In this document: one piece after another, positions 37,269-44,935 of the stretch
Layout of the letters: each line of letters begins with the position of its first letter
Position numbering within the stretch: the first letter of the stretch is position 1
From: Clavibacter phaseoli
GTDB lineage: Bacteria; Actinomycetota; Actinomycetes; Actinomycetales; Microbacteriaceae
Direction: 5' to 3'
Length of the DNA: 64,000 nt
NCBI RefSeq assembly: GCF_021922925.1
Contig: NZ_CP040786.1
Coordinates: 1,798,001 to 1,862,000 of the forward strand
Made by a program: the position numbers and the translations under genes
The notes under the pieces: model-generated
The model's database searches: none
Told to the model about the DNA's origin: nothing
The model's input: only the letters and a program-made list of their open reading frames with translations

Positions 37269-38122
37269 CCGCCGCGCTCCCGGCCGCGGGCACCGCGGCG
37301 GACGCCCTCGTCGCGACCGGGATCACGCACCGGCACCCGCCGCGCCGCGACCCCGCCGCGCGTCGTGCCGCCCGGGCCGCCCGCGCGTCCGGCGCCCCCG
37401 GCGCCGCGCCCGCGCTCGACGACGTGACGTTCCGCGTCGCGCCCGGCGAGACGGTCGGGATCGTGGGCCGCTCCGGATCCGGGAAGTCCACGCTCCTGCG
37501 CGTGCTGCTCGCGCTCGAGGCGCCGACGGCGGGCGACGTGCGGCTCGGCGACCGCGCCGTCGCGCCCGGCCGGGCCTCCGCGCTCCGCTGGTACCGGCGG
37601 CGCGTGCAGATGGTGCCGCAGGATCCGGACGCGAGCCTCGAGCCGCGCATGAGCGTGCGGCAGCTGATCCGCGAGCCGCTCCGCCGCCTCGACGTGCCGG
37701 GCGACCACGCCGCGATCGTCGCCCGGGCCCTCGACGACGTGGGCCTCGCGGCGTCCCTCGCCGACCGCCGGCCGCGCGAGCTGTCCGGCGGGCAGGCCCA
37801 GCGCGTCGCGCTCGCCCGGGCCATCGCGACCTCCCCCGGCATCCTCCTCGCCGACGAGCCCGTGAGCGGGGTGGACCTGCCGCTGCGGGACCGGATCATC
37901 GAGCTGCTCGACGACCTCGTGCGCGAGCGCGGGCTGGGGCTCGTGCTCGTGTCGCACGACCTCGACGCCGTCGCGCGGCTCTGCGGGCGGAGCGTCGTGC
38001 TCGCGGGCGGGCGGATCGTGGAGGAGGGGCCGACCGCGCGCCTGCTCGCCGATCCCGCGCACCCCGCGACGCGGGAGCTCGCCGACGCCGTGCCGCGGCT
38101 GCCGGGAGCGCTCAGCGCATGA
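37265..38122 (+). CDS. Peptide/nickel-type ABC transporter ATP-binding protein (DppF/NikE/CntF-like)
   Basis: 285 residues from GTG 37265, overlapping the first ATPase by 4 bp. Walker A GIVGRSGSGKSTLLRVLLALE near 68-88, Q-loop RVQMVPQDPDASLEPRM, signature LSGGQAQRVALARAI, Walker B ILLADEPVSGVD and switch His in LVSHDLDAVARLC. In Walker B the usual DEPTSALD is DEPVSGVD, as in some metallophore/nickel systems. An Ala/Arg-rich N-terminal insert (about 22-45) is unusual. It partners with the preceding ATPase as a heterodimer. It is coupled to the MFS gene by ATGA. Confidence 0.9.
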   Translation: MTAALPAAGTAADALVATGITHRHPPRRDPAARRAARAARASGAPGAAPALDDVTFRVAPGETVGIVGRSGSGKSTLLRVLLALEAPTAGDVRLGDRAVAPGRASALRWYRRRVQMVPQDPDASLEPRMSVRQLIREPLRRLDVPGDHAAIVARALDDVGLAASLADRRPRELSGGQAQRVALARAIATSPGILLADEPVSGVDLPLRDRIIELLDDLVRERGLGLVLVSHDLDAVARLCGRSVVLAGGRIVEEGPTARLLADPAHPATRELADAVPRLPGALSA

Positions 38123-39549
38123 CCGCGCCCCACCCCGCCGGACCCGCGGGCCCGGGCACCGCCGCGCCCGACGCGGCCGTCGCCGCACCCGGCGTCGCCC
38201 GCGCCGGATCCCCCCACGCCGCCGTCCTCCTCTCCAGCCAGCTCGTGTTCAACCTCGGCTTCTACGCGGTCGTGCCGTTCCTCGCCGTCGTGATGCGCGA
38301 CGACCTCGGGCTGGGCGCCCTCGCGATCGGCCTGGTGCTCGGCGCCCGAACCTTCAGCCAGCAGGGCCTCTTCCTCCTCGGCGGGATGCTGGCCGACCGC
38401 TTCGGCCCGCGCACCCTCATCGCCGCGGGCTGCGCCGTGCGGGTGTCCGGCTACCTGGGGCTCGCGCTGGCCGCCGGCCTGCCCGGCTTCCTGGTCGGCG
38501 CGATCCTCACGGGCCTCGGCGGCGCGCTCGTCAGCCCGGCGCTGCAGAGCCTCGTGGCGGACGCCGACGCGCGGGCCCGGGCGACGCGGCGCCCCGGGCG
38601 GCCGTCGCTGTTCGCGGCGCTCGTGCTGGTGGGCGAGGTCGGCGCGGCCGTCGGTCCGCTCGCCGGCGCTGCCCTGCTCGGGCTGGGGTTCTCCGCGACG
38701 GTGCTCGTGGGCGCGGCGCTGTTCGCGGCCGTGGGCGTGGCGCTCTGGTGCGTGATCCCGGCGGACGCGGGCCGGGTGGTCGCGTCGCCCGCGGGATCCC
38801 CGCCCGCCGCGGACGCCGCGCCCGCTCCGCCGGCCGACCGCTGGGCCGCCGTCCGGGACCGCCGCTTCCTCGCCTTCTCGGCGCTGTTCGCCGTCGACCT
38901 CGTGGCCTACAACCAGCTCTACCTCGGCGTGCCGCTCGAGCTGGCGCGGGCGGGCGCCGGGACCGCGGCGGTCGGATCCGCGTTCCTCGCCGTCTCGCTC
39001 CTCACCATCGCGCTGCAGTGGCCCGTCGCGCTCCTCGCGCAGCGGCTCGGCCCCGGCCGCGCGCTCGCCCTCGGCTTCGGCACCACCGCGACGGGCTTCG
39101 CGGCGCTCGCGCTGGGATCCGTGGTGCCGCCGCCCGCGGGCGCCGAGCTCGTGCCCGTGGGCGTCCTCGTCGGCTGCCTCACGCTCGGCCACATGACCGC
39201 GGGGCCCGTGACCATGGCGCTCGTCCCGTCCTTCGCCGCCGGGCGCCCGACCGCGTCCTTCTACGGGCTGCTCGCCAGCTGCGGCGGGATCGCCGTGCTC
39301 GTGGCCGGCGGCGTGGTCGGGTCGCTGCTCGACGACGCGCCCGCCGTCGCCTGGGCGATCCTCGCCGCCCTGCCCGTCGCGGCCGCCGTCCGCCTGCCCC
39401 GGCTGCTGCCCGCTCCCCCGAGCGCCGCCGCCGCGGCGACGACGGCCGCCGCATCCGCAGCCGCCGCTCCCCCGACCACCACCCCCGATGCCCCGCGCAT
39501 CGCCGACGATGCCCCGCGCATCCCCGAGACAGGACCCCATGCCCGCTAG
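38119..39549 (+). CDS. MFS transporter embedded in the ABC operon (CntE/MdtH-like)
   Basis: 476 residues, about 12 hydrophobic segments, for example LVFNLGFYAVVPFLAVVM and FLAFSALFAVDLVAYNQLYLGVPL. MFS loop motif GGMLADRFGPRTLIAAG lies between helices 2 and 3. The family is drug/small-molecule efflux-like (MdtH, or the staphylopine exporter CntE). The C-terminal 45 residues are an Ala/Thr/Pro tail with the repeated DAPRI motif (gatgccccgcgcatc twice near 39487-39520). Placement between ABC ATPases and binding protein, with ATGA overlap before and an 11-bp overlap after, ties it to the importer: it probably exports the same metallophore or a by-product, or provides a second uptake route. Confidence 0.85.
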   Translation: MTAPHPAGPAGPGTAAPDAAVAAPGVARAGSPHAAVLLSSQLVFNLGFYAVVPFLAVVMRDDLGLGALAIGLVLGARTFSQQGLFLLGGMLADRFGPRTLIAAGCAVRVSGYLGLALAAGLPGFLVGAILTGLGGALVSPALQSLVADADARARATRRPGRPSLFAALVLVGEVGAAVGPLAGAALLGLGFSATVLVGAALFAAVGVALWCVIPADAGRVVASPAGSPPAADAAPAPPADRWAAVRDRRFLAFSALFAVDLVAYNQLYLGVPLELARAGAGTAAVGSAFLAVSLLTIALQWPVALLAQRLGPGRALALGFGTTATGFAALALGSVVPPPAGAELVPVGVLVGCLTLGHMTAGPVTMALVPSFAAGRPTASFYGLLASCGGIAVLVAGGVVGSLLDDAPAVAWAILAALPVAAAVRLPRLLPAPPSAAAAATTAAASAAAAPPTTTPDAPRIADDAPRIPETGPHAR

Positions 39550-41083
39550 ACGCCCCCGCCCCGCCCGCTCCGCCGCCCTCATCGCCCTGGCCGCCGCGAC
39601 GACGCTCGCCCTGAGCGGGTGCTTCGCGGCGGGACCGGGATCCACCTCCTCCGCCGGCGGGCAGGACGGCGACGCCCGCATCCGCCTCGCGATGCTGCAG
39701 CCGCCGCGCTCCGGCCTCACCCCGCTCAGCGACGACGCCTTCAAGCTCGCGCGCTGGAGCACGGCCGAGACCCTCGTGACCCTCGACGACCTCGGCGACG
39801 CGCAGCCGCAGCTCGCCACCGGCTGGACCCGGTTCGACGACCTGACGTGGGCCTTCGACATCCGCCCCGACGTCGCCTTCCACGACGGCACGACCCTCAC
39901 GGCCGCGCAGGCCGCCGCCTCGCTCACCGCCGCCGCGACCGCGAGCCCGAAGCCGCGGATCCTCGACGGCGTCGACCTCACCGCGACCGCGGACGGCGAC
40001 CGCGTGCTGGTGCGCACCGCGACGCCGGATCCGCTCGTGCCGCAGCGCATGTCGAGCCCGCAGCTCGCGATCCTCGCGGCCTCCGCGTACTCCGCCGACG
40101 GCACCGTCTCGCCCGTCGGCACGGGGACGGGCCCGTTCCGCCTGACCGCGGTCGACGGCACGTCCTCCGCCACGCTCGACCGCTTCGACGGCTACTGGGG
40201 CGGGCGCGCCGCGTCGGCCGGCATCGACGTCAGCTTCGTGCCCGACGGCACGGCCCGCGCCGCCGCGCTCCGCACGGGCACGGCCGACGTGGTCGAGGCG
40301 ATCCCCGTGGGCCAGGCCGCCCAGGTGGATCCGCAGCTTTTGCACGAGGTCGCGATGCCGCGCACTAACACGCTCTACCTCAACACGCGGACCGGGCCGT
40401 TCGCGGATCCCGCCGTGCGCGCCGCCGCGCAGGCCGCCGTCGACCGCGCCGCGCTCGTCTCGGGCGTCTACGAGGGCAGGGCCGACGCGGCCGCCGGGCT
40501 CCTCGGGCCGGCGCTGCCCTGGGCCGCCGACCTCCGCGACGACGCCTCCTACCGCGACGCGCTCGCGGGCCGCGCGGCGCCCGCCCGCGTCGACGGCGTG
40601 CCCATCACGCTCGGCACCTTCACCGACCGCGCCGAGCTGCCCGAGGTCGCCGTGCAGCTCGAGCAGCAGCTCGAGGCGGCCGGCTTCGACGTGACCCAGG
40701 ACGTGCGCGAGTACCAGTACATCGAGGCCGACGCCCTGGCCGGGGCGTTCGACGCCTTCATCCTGTCGCGCGCCACCGTGCTCGACTCGGGCGACCCCGC
40801 CGCCTACCTCTACAGCGACTTCGCGTGCGAGGGATCCTTCAACATCTCCCAGGAGTGCGACCCCGCGGTCGACCGGGCCCTCGCCGACGCCTCCGCGCTC
40901 CCGGCCGGACCCGAGCGACGCGCCGCGATCATGCGCGTCGAGGCGCTCGTGCTCGCCGACGACGCCGCGGTGCCGCTCCTGCACGAGCGCGTGATCCAGG
41001 GCGAGGCCGCCGGGGTGACGGGCGCCGTGCGCGATCCCCGCGAGCGGGCGCTCATCACGGTCGACACGCGCGTCGCGCGCTGA
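39539..41083 (+). CDS. Family 5 extracellular solute-binding lipoprotein (peptide/nickel/metallophore)
   Basis: 514 residues from ATG 39539, preferred over an in-frame ATG 17 codons earlier because a signal peptide starts here and AGACAGGA precedes it. Lipobox LALSGC. The mature protein has SBP_bac_5 features: DDAFKLARWSTAETLVTLDDLGDAQPQLATGWT, WAFDIRPDVAFHDGTTLTAAQA, GTGPFRLTAVDG and a C-terminal lobe ending in PLLHERVIQG. It binds an oligopeptide, Ni(II) chelate or metallophore outside the cell and hands it to the fused permease. It overlaps the MFS gene by 11 bp and the permease by TGATG. Confidence 0.9.
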   Translation: MPARRPRPARSAALIALAAATTLALSGCFAAGPGSTSSAGGQDGDARIRLAMLQPPRSGLTPLSDDAFKLARWSTAETLVTLDDLGDAQPQLATGWTRFDDLTWAFDIRPDVAFHDGTTLTAAQAAASLTAAATASPKPRILDGVDLTATADGDRVLVRTATPDPLVPQRMSSPQLAILAASAYSADGTVSPVGTGTGPFRLTAVDGTSSATLDRFDGYWGGRAASAGIDVSFVPDGTARAAALRTGTADVVEAIPVGQAAQVDPQLLHEVAMPRTNTLYLNTRTGPFADPAVRAAAQAAVDRAALVSGVYEGRADAAAGLLGPALPWAADLRDDASYRDALAGRAAPARVDGVPITLGTFTDRAELPEVAVQLEQQLEAAGFDVTQDVREYQYIEADALAGAFDAFILSRATVLDSGDPAAYLYSDFACEGSFNISQECDPAVDRALADASALPAGPERRAAIMRVEALVLADDAAVPLLHERVIQGEAAGVTGAVRDPRERALITVDTRVAR

Positions 41084-42978
41084 TGGGCCGCGCGCGCGAC
41101 GGGCTCGTCGTCGGGGCGTCCCGCGTCGTCGCCGTCGGCGGCCTCGTGGCGCTCGTCGGCGCGCTGCCCTGGCTGTCGGGCCGCTCGCCCGAGTACACGA
41201 TCCTCCGCGCGCGCTACGCGGACCTCGAGGCCACCCCGGAGGCGCTCGCGTCGGTGCGCGCCCAGCTCGGCCTCGACCGCGGACCGTTCGCCGTCTCGCT
41301 CGACTGGCTCGCCGGCGCGGCCCGCGGCGACCTCGGCACGTCGTGGATCTCGGGCCGCCCGGTCATCCACGGCACGCTCGACGCGCTCGGCGTCTCCCTC
41401 ACGCTGATGGCGTTCGCCGTCGCGGTCGCCGTGGTGGTCGCGACGCTCCTGTGCGCGCCCGCCCTCCGCGACGCGACGCGCGGGCGTCGCGCCCGCGGAT
41501 CCGGCGCCATGGCCGCCGCCCTCACGGCGCTGCCCGAGTTCGTGCTGGCGACGGCGCTGCTCGTGGTGGTCGCGGTGTGGCTGCGCTGGGCGCCGCCCTC
41601 CGGCTGGGACGGGCCGGGCAACGCGGCGCTGCCGGCGCTCGCCCTCGGGATCCCCGCCGGCGGGCTCGTCGGGCGCCTCCTCGCCGACGCGATCCGCGCC
41701 GCGTCGGCCGAGCGCTGGGTCGCGACCTGGGCGATGGCGGGCCTGGCGCCCGCGCGCACGACCCTCGCGGTGCTGCGCCGCGCGCTCCCGTCGGTGCTCG
41801 GGCAGGTCGGGCTCGTGCTCGTCGGCCTCACGGGCGGCGCGGTCGCGGTCGAGCAGGTCTTCGCGATCCCCGGCATCGGCCGCGCGACGCTCGGCGCCGC
41901 CGGCAGCCAGGACGTGCCCGCGCTCCAGGCGGGCGTGCTCGCGCTCCTCGCGGTCGCCGTCGCGGCGGGCGCCCTCGCGGACCTCGCCCGCCGCGCGCTC
42001 CTCGGCCCGGCGCTCCGCCTCGGGTCGCTGCCCGTGCCCGACGCGCGCGTGCCCGCGCGTCCCCGCGACGCCGTCGTCCCCGCCGTCGCCGCGGGTCTCC
42101 TCGCGCTGATCGTCGTGGCCGGGCTCACGCGGGATCCCCTCGCCACCACCGCGGGCCGCCTCGCCCCGCCGTCGTGGGCGCTCCCGTTCGGCGCCGACGC
42201 GAGCGGCCGGGACCTCCTCGGCCGGGTCGGCCACGGCGCCGTCACGACGCTCGGCACGGCGCTCCTCGTGGTCGTCGCCTGCTGCGTCATCGGGCTCGCG
42301 GTCGGGCTCCTGCCGCGCGCCGCGGTCGGGCCGATCGAGGTCGCGAACGCCGCCCCGCCGATCCTCGTCGGGATCGTGGTCGCCGCGATCCAGGGCCCGT
42401 CGACCGCGGGCGCGGCCATCGCGGTGGCGGCCGTCGGCTGGGCGCCGCTCGCCGCGCACGCCGGGGCGCTGGTGCAGGAGGCGCGCGCGCAGCCGCACGT
42501 GCGGATCCTGCCGGTGCTGGGCGTCGGGCGCGCGCGGATCCTCCTCGCGCACCTCCTGCCCGCCGTCGTCGGCCCCGTCGTGCGGAACGCGACGCTGCGC
42601 CTCCCCGGGGTCGCCCTGACGCTCGCGGCCCTCGGCTTCCTCGGCCTCGGCAGCCCCCGGCCGACGCCCGAGTGGGGCCTGATCCTCAGCGAGGGCGGCG
42701 CCTACGCGGAGCGCGCGCCGTGGACGGTCGGCGCCCCCGCGCTCGCGCTCGTGCTGGCCGCGGTGCTCGCGGTGTCGCTGTCGGGGCTGGACGTGTCGTG
42801 GCGGGGCCCCTCGGGGCCGGGTCGCCGGAACACGAGCGCCCGCTGCGCCGCGAACCCCACGAGGAAGAGCGCGAGGCCGGATCCTGCGCGCGCCAGCAGC
42901 AGCGGGATGCCCGCCGCCGTGAGCGCCTCGAGCAGCAGCACGTCGCCCAGCGCGATCACGGCCGCGAGCGACGCGTAG
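41083..42978 (+). CDS. Fused double ABC permease (DppB-DppC type)
   Basis: 631 residues from ATG 41083. Two permease domains usually encoded separately are joined. The N-half (about 1-310, DppB-like) has GRSPEYTILRARYADLEATPEALASVRAQLGLDRGP and the EAA loop of GLAPARTTLAVLRRALPSVLGQ. The C-half (about 325-575, DppC-like) has DPLATTAGRLAPPSWALPFGADASGRDLLGRV and VGRARILLAHLLPAVVGPVVRNATL. The natural end of DppC is near LSGLDVSW (about 42800); the last 55 or so residues are Ser/Ala-rich and read antisense through the converging glycosyltransferase gene (277-bp overlap). It forms the membrane pore for the two ATPases and the binding protein. Confidence 0.87.
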   Translation: MGRARDGLVVGASRVVAVGGLVALVGALPWLSGRSPEYTILRARYADLEATPEALASVRAQLGLDRGPFAVSLDWLAGAARGDLGTSWISGRPVIHGTLDALGVSLTLMAFAVAVAVVVATLLCAPALRDATRGRRARGSGAMAAALTALPEFVLATALLVVVAVWLRWAPPSGWDGPGNAALPALALGIPAGGLVGRLLADAIRAASAERWVATWAMAGLAPARTTLAVLRRALPSVLGQVGLVLVGLTGGAVAVEQVFAIPGIGRATLGAAGSQDVPALQAGVLALLAVAVAAGALADLARRALLGPALRLGSLPVPDARVPARPRDAVVPAVAAGLLALIVVAGLTRDPLATTAGRLAPPSWALPFGADASGRDLLGRVGHGAVTTLGTALLVVVACCVIGLAVGLLPRAAVGPIEVANAAPPILVGIVVAAIQGPSTAGAAIAVAAVGWAPLAAHAGALVQEARAQPHVRILPVLGVGRARILLAHLLPAVVGPVVRNATLRLPGVALTLAALGFLGLGSPRPTPEWGLILSEGGAYAERAPWTVGAPALALVLAAVLAVSLSGLDVSWRGPSGPGRRNTSARCAANPTRKSARPDPARASSSGMPAAVSASSSSTSPSAITAASDA

Positions 42979-43928
42979 CGCGCGGCGTCCGCGGCGAGCG
43001 CGCGGCGCCGCACGGACCGAGCGGGTCGGGCGCCCGCTCGGGCGACCCGCCCGGGAGCCGACCGCCCGGCGCGTCGGCGCGCGCGCGCACCCGGCCCCGC
43101 GGATCCGCGCGCCCGGTGCGCGAGGTGCCTGTTGGCGGAGAAGTTGAGCGCCCCGCTGAGCACGCGCGCGGCGACCACCCCGAGGACGAGGTCGCCCGTG
43201 GCGGCGACGACGAGGGCGAGCACCGCGACGTCCACCAGGAACGAGCCGAGCGCCACGACGGCGTGCAGGACGAGCGGCGCGAGCACCCGCCACGAGTCCG
43301 CGACGGGCCGGAAGTGGGACGACGCGTTGCCATCGAGGTAGACCGTGCGGATCGGGATCTCCTCCACCGCGCGCCCGTCGCCGTGCGCCCGCAGCAGCAC
43401 CCGCAGCTCGTACTCGAACCGGTCGCCGGGCACCTCGAGGAGCCAGGCGAGGGATCCCGCCGGGTAGCCGCGCAGACCCGTCTGCGTGTCGTGCACCCGC
43501 CCGCCCGACGCCCGCCGGAGGAGCCCGCGCGCGACCGCGTTGCCGAGGCGGCTGCGCACGGGCACGTCGCCCTCGAACCGCCGCCCGCCGAGCACCATCG
43601 CGCCGGACGCCCGCACCCGGTCGCCCACCCGCAGCACGTCGTCGGGGGCGTGCTGGCCGTCGCTGTCGGCGCACACCACGTCCTCGCCGGGGTGCGCGTC
43701 CAGGATCCACGCGAGGCCGGTGCGGAGCGCGCAGCCCTTGCCGAGGTTCCGCGGGTGCACGAGCACGGTCGCCCCGAGCGCCCGCGCCTCCGCGAACGCG
43801 TCGGCGGACGCGGGCCCGCTCCCGTCGTCGACGACGACCAGCCCGACCCCCGGGCGGGCGGCCCGGATCTCGCGCAGCAGCGCGGGCAAGCGCGCGTCCG
43901 GCTCGTAGGCCGGGACCAGCACGATCAC
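42702..43928 (-). CDS. Polyprenyl-phosphate glycosyltransferase (GT2) fused to GtrA-like domain
   Basis: 408 residues from GTG 43928. The N-domain (about 1-215) is a GT2 enzyme: VIVLVPAYEPDARLPALL, GLVVVDDGSGPASADAF, NLGKGCALRTGLAWI, DVVCADSDGQHAPDDVLRV (DxD region) and FEYELRVLLRAH. The C-domain (about 240-370) has four hydrophobic helices of GtrA type, including VLSGALNFSANRHLAH, ending in VGFAAQRALVF. An Arg-rich insert (about 280-320) splits the helices. It probably makes a lipid-linked sugar and flips it outward. The Ser/Thr tail after residue 370 is antisense to the converging permease gene. Last in a five-gene operon, overlapping the glycosidase gene by GTGA. Confidence 0.87.
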   Translation of the reverse strand: MIVLVPAYEPDARLPALLREIRAARPGVGLVVVDDGSGPASADAFAEARALGATVLVHPRNLGKGCALRTGLAWILDAHPGEDVVCADSDGQHAPDDVLRVGDRVRASGAMVLGGRRFEGDVPVRSRLGNAVARGLLRRASGGRVHDTQTGLRGYPAGSLAWLLEVPGDRFEYELRVLLRAHGDGRAVEEIPIRTVYLDGNASSHFRPVADSWRVLAPLVLHAVVALGSFLVDVAVLALVVAATGDLVLGVVAARVLSGALNFSANRHLAHRARGSAGPGARARRRAGRSAPGRVARAGARPARSVRRRALAADAARYASLAAVIALGDVLLLEALTAAGIPLLLARAGSGLALFLVGFAAQRALVFRRPGPEGPRHDTSSPDSDTASTAASTSASAGAPTVHGARSA

Positions 43929-44935
43929 GTCGCGCTCACGGGCACGTAGAGGATGTCGGACGTGCCGCGCTCGGTGCCCTTCCCGAGCGGCCGGTTCACG
44001 AGGGCGCCGTCGTGGTACATCGTCGAGGATCCGCCGCCGTCGATGTTGTACGCGGTCGTGCAGCCGAGGTCGAGCATGATCGCCGCGAGGCCCGGCAGGG
44101 TCACGCCCGCGCTGTAGCCGGTGCTGCGCCCGTCGACCACCACCATCACGAGGTGCCCGGAGCCGCCCACGCCCACGCACGTGCGCGGCTGCAGCCCCTG
44201 GATGGAGTGGTTGCCGAAGTTCGTGTCGACCTCGACCTGGTCGATGCCGTCGACGACGGCGCCGTCGCGCACCACGGCCGGCCCGAAGGACAGCGTGTGC
44301 CACACGCCGGCGGCGACCAGCGCGTCGGCCGTCGTGGCGGTCTCGTCGTAGACCTCGGCGTGCCCGTCGCGGTAGAGCGCGAGGCCCTCGCGGGCGCCCT
44401 CGTCGCGGAACGCCACGCCGTTCCGGATCACGATGCCCGTGGAGCGGAAGCCGTAGTAGTCGCCGTTGATCGCGAACGCCGCGTCGTTCGCCGCGGCGAT
44501 GCTCGACGTGGTGTCGACGATGTTCTCGCCGAACGCGTCGTCGGCGAACGCGGAGCGGAGGGCGGTGGCGTCGGAGAGCAGGAGGTCGGCCACGTAGTAC
44601 GTGACCAGGTCGTCGCCGGATCCCTGCGTGCGCGTCTCCGCCGCGATGGTCGCTGTGCCCGCGGCCGCCGCCGTGTCGGACGTGGAGGCCGTGGCGGCCT
44701 CGAAGGCGTCCACGTCGTCGATCTCCACGTGCTCGACCACGAACCGGTCGAGGGCCCAGCCGGTGCCGGCGGCCGCGAGCCCGAGGGCCGCGGCGCCGCC
44801 GAGGAGGACGGAGCGGCGCGAGGGCCGCGCCCGGCGGCCCGGCTGCGCGGGTGGCGCGGGTGGCGCGGGCGGCGCAGGCGCCGCGGGCTGCGCGGGCGGC
44901 GCGGTCCGACCCGCGTCGGGCGTCGGAGCGCCCAT
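43925..44935 (-). CDS. Phosphodiester glycosidase (NAGPA/DUF2233-type), membrane anchored
   Basis: 336 residues from ATG 44935. The Pro/Ala-rich cytoplasmic N-terminus is followed by RRSVLLGGAAALGLAAAGTGWAL, a twin-arginine-like or anchor helix, then an extracellular domain. Domain landmarks are FAINGDYYGFRSTGIVIRNG, WHTLSFGPAVVRDGAVV, RTCVGVGGSGHLVMVVVDGR and the C-terminal AYNIDGGGSSTMYHDGALVNRP, the hallmark of the NAGPA family, which removes sugars from sugar-phosphodiesters. The substrate here could be a glycosylated phosphate polymer at the surface. Its ATG shares one base with the lipoprotein stop (TGATG), and its end overlaps the glycosyltransferase. Confidence 0.85.
   Translation of the reverse strand: MGAPTPDAGRTAPPAQPAAPAPPAPPAPPAQPGRRARPSRRSVLLGGAAALGLAAAGTGWALDRFVVEHVEIDDVDAFEAATASTSDTAAAAGTATIAAETRTQGSGDDLVTYYVADLLLSDATALRSAFADDAFGENIVDTTSSIAAANDAAFAINGDYYGFRSTGIVIRNGVAFRDEGAREGLALYRDGHAEVYDETATTADALVAAGVWHTLSFGPAVVRDGAVVDGIDQVEVDTNFGNHSIQGLQPRTCVGVGGSGHLVMVVVDGRSTGYSAGVTLPGLAAIMLDLGCTTAYNIDGGGSSTMYHDGALVNRPLGKGTERGTSDILYVPVSAT

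Noticed and set aside
37033..43710. Two very long minus-strand open frames (37033-40173 and 40810-43710)
   Set aside because: Arg/Gly/Ala-rich translations antisense to the ABC/MFS operon; no motif and no ribosome binding site. Only the GT2-GtrA frame in this area is real on the minus strand.
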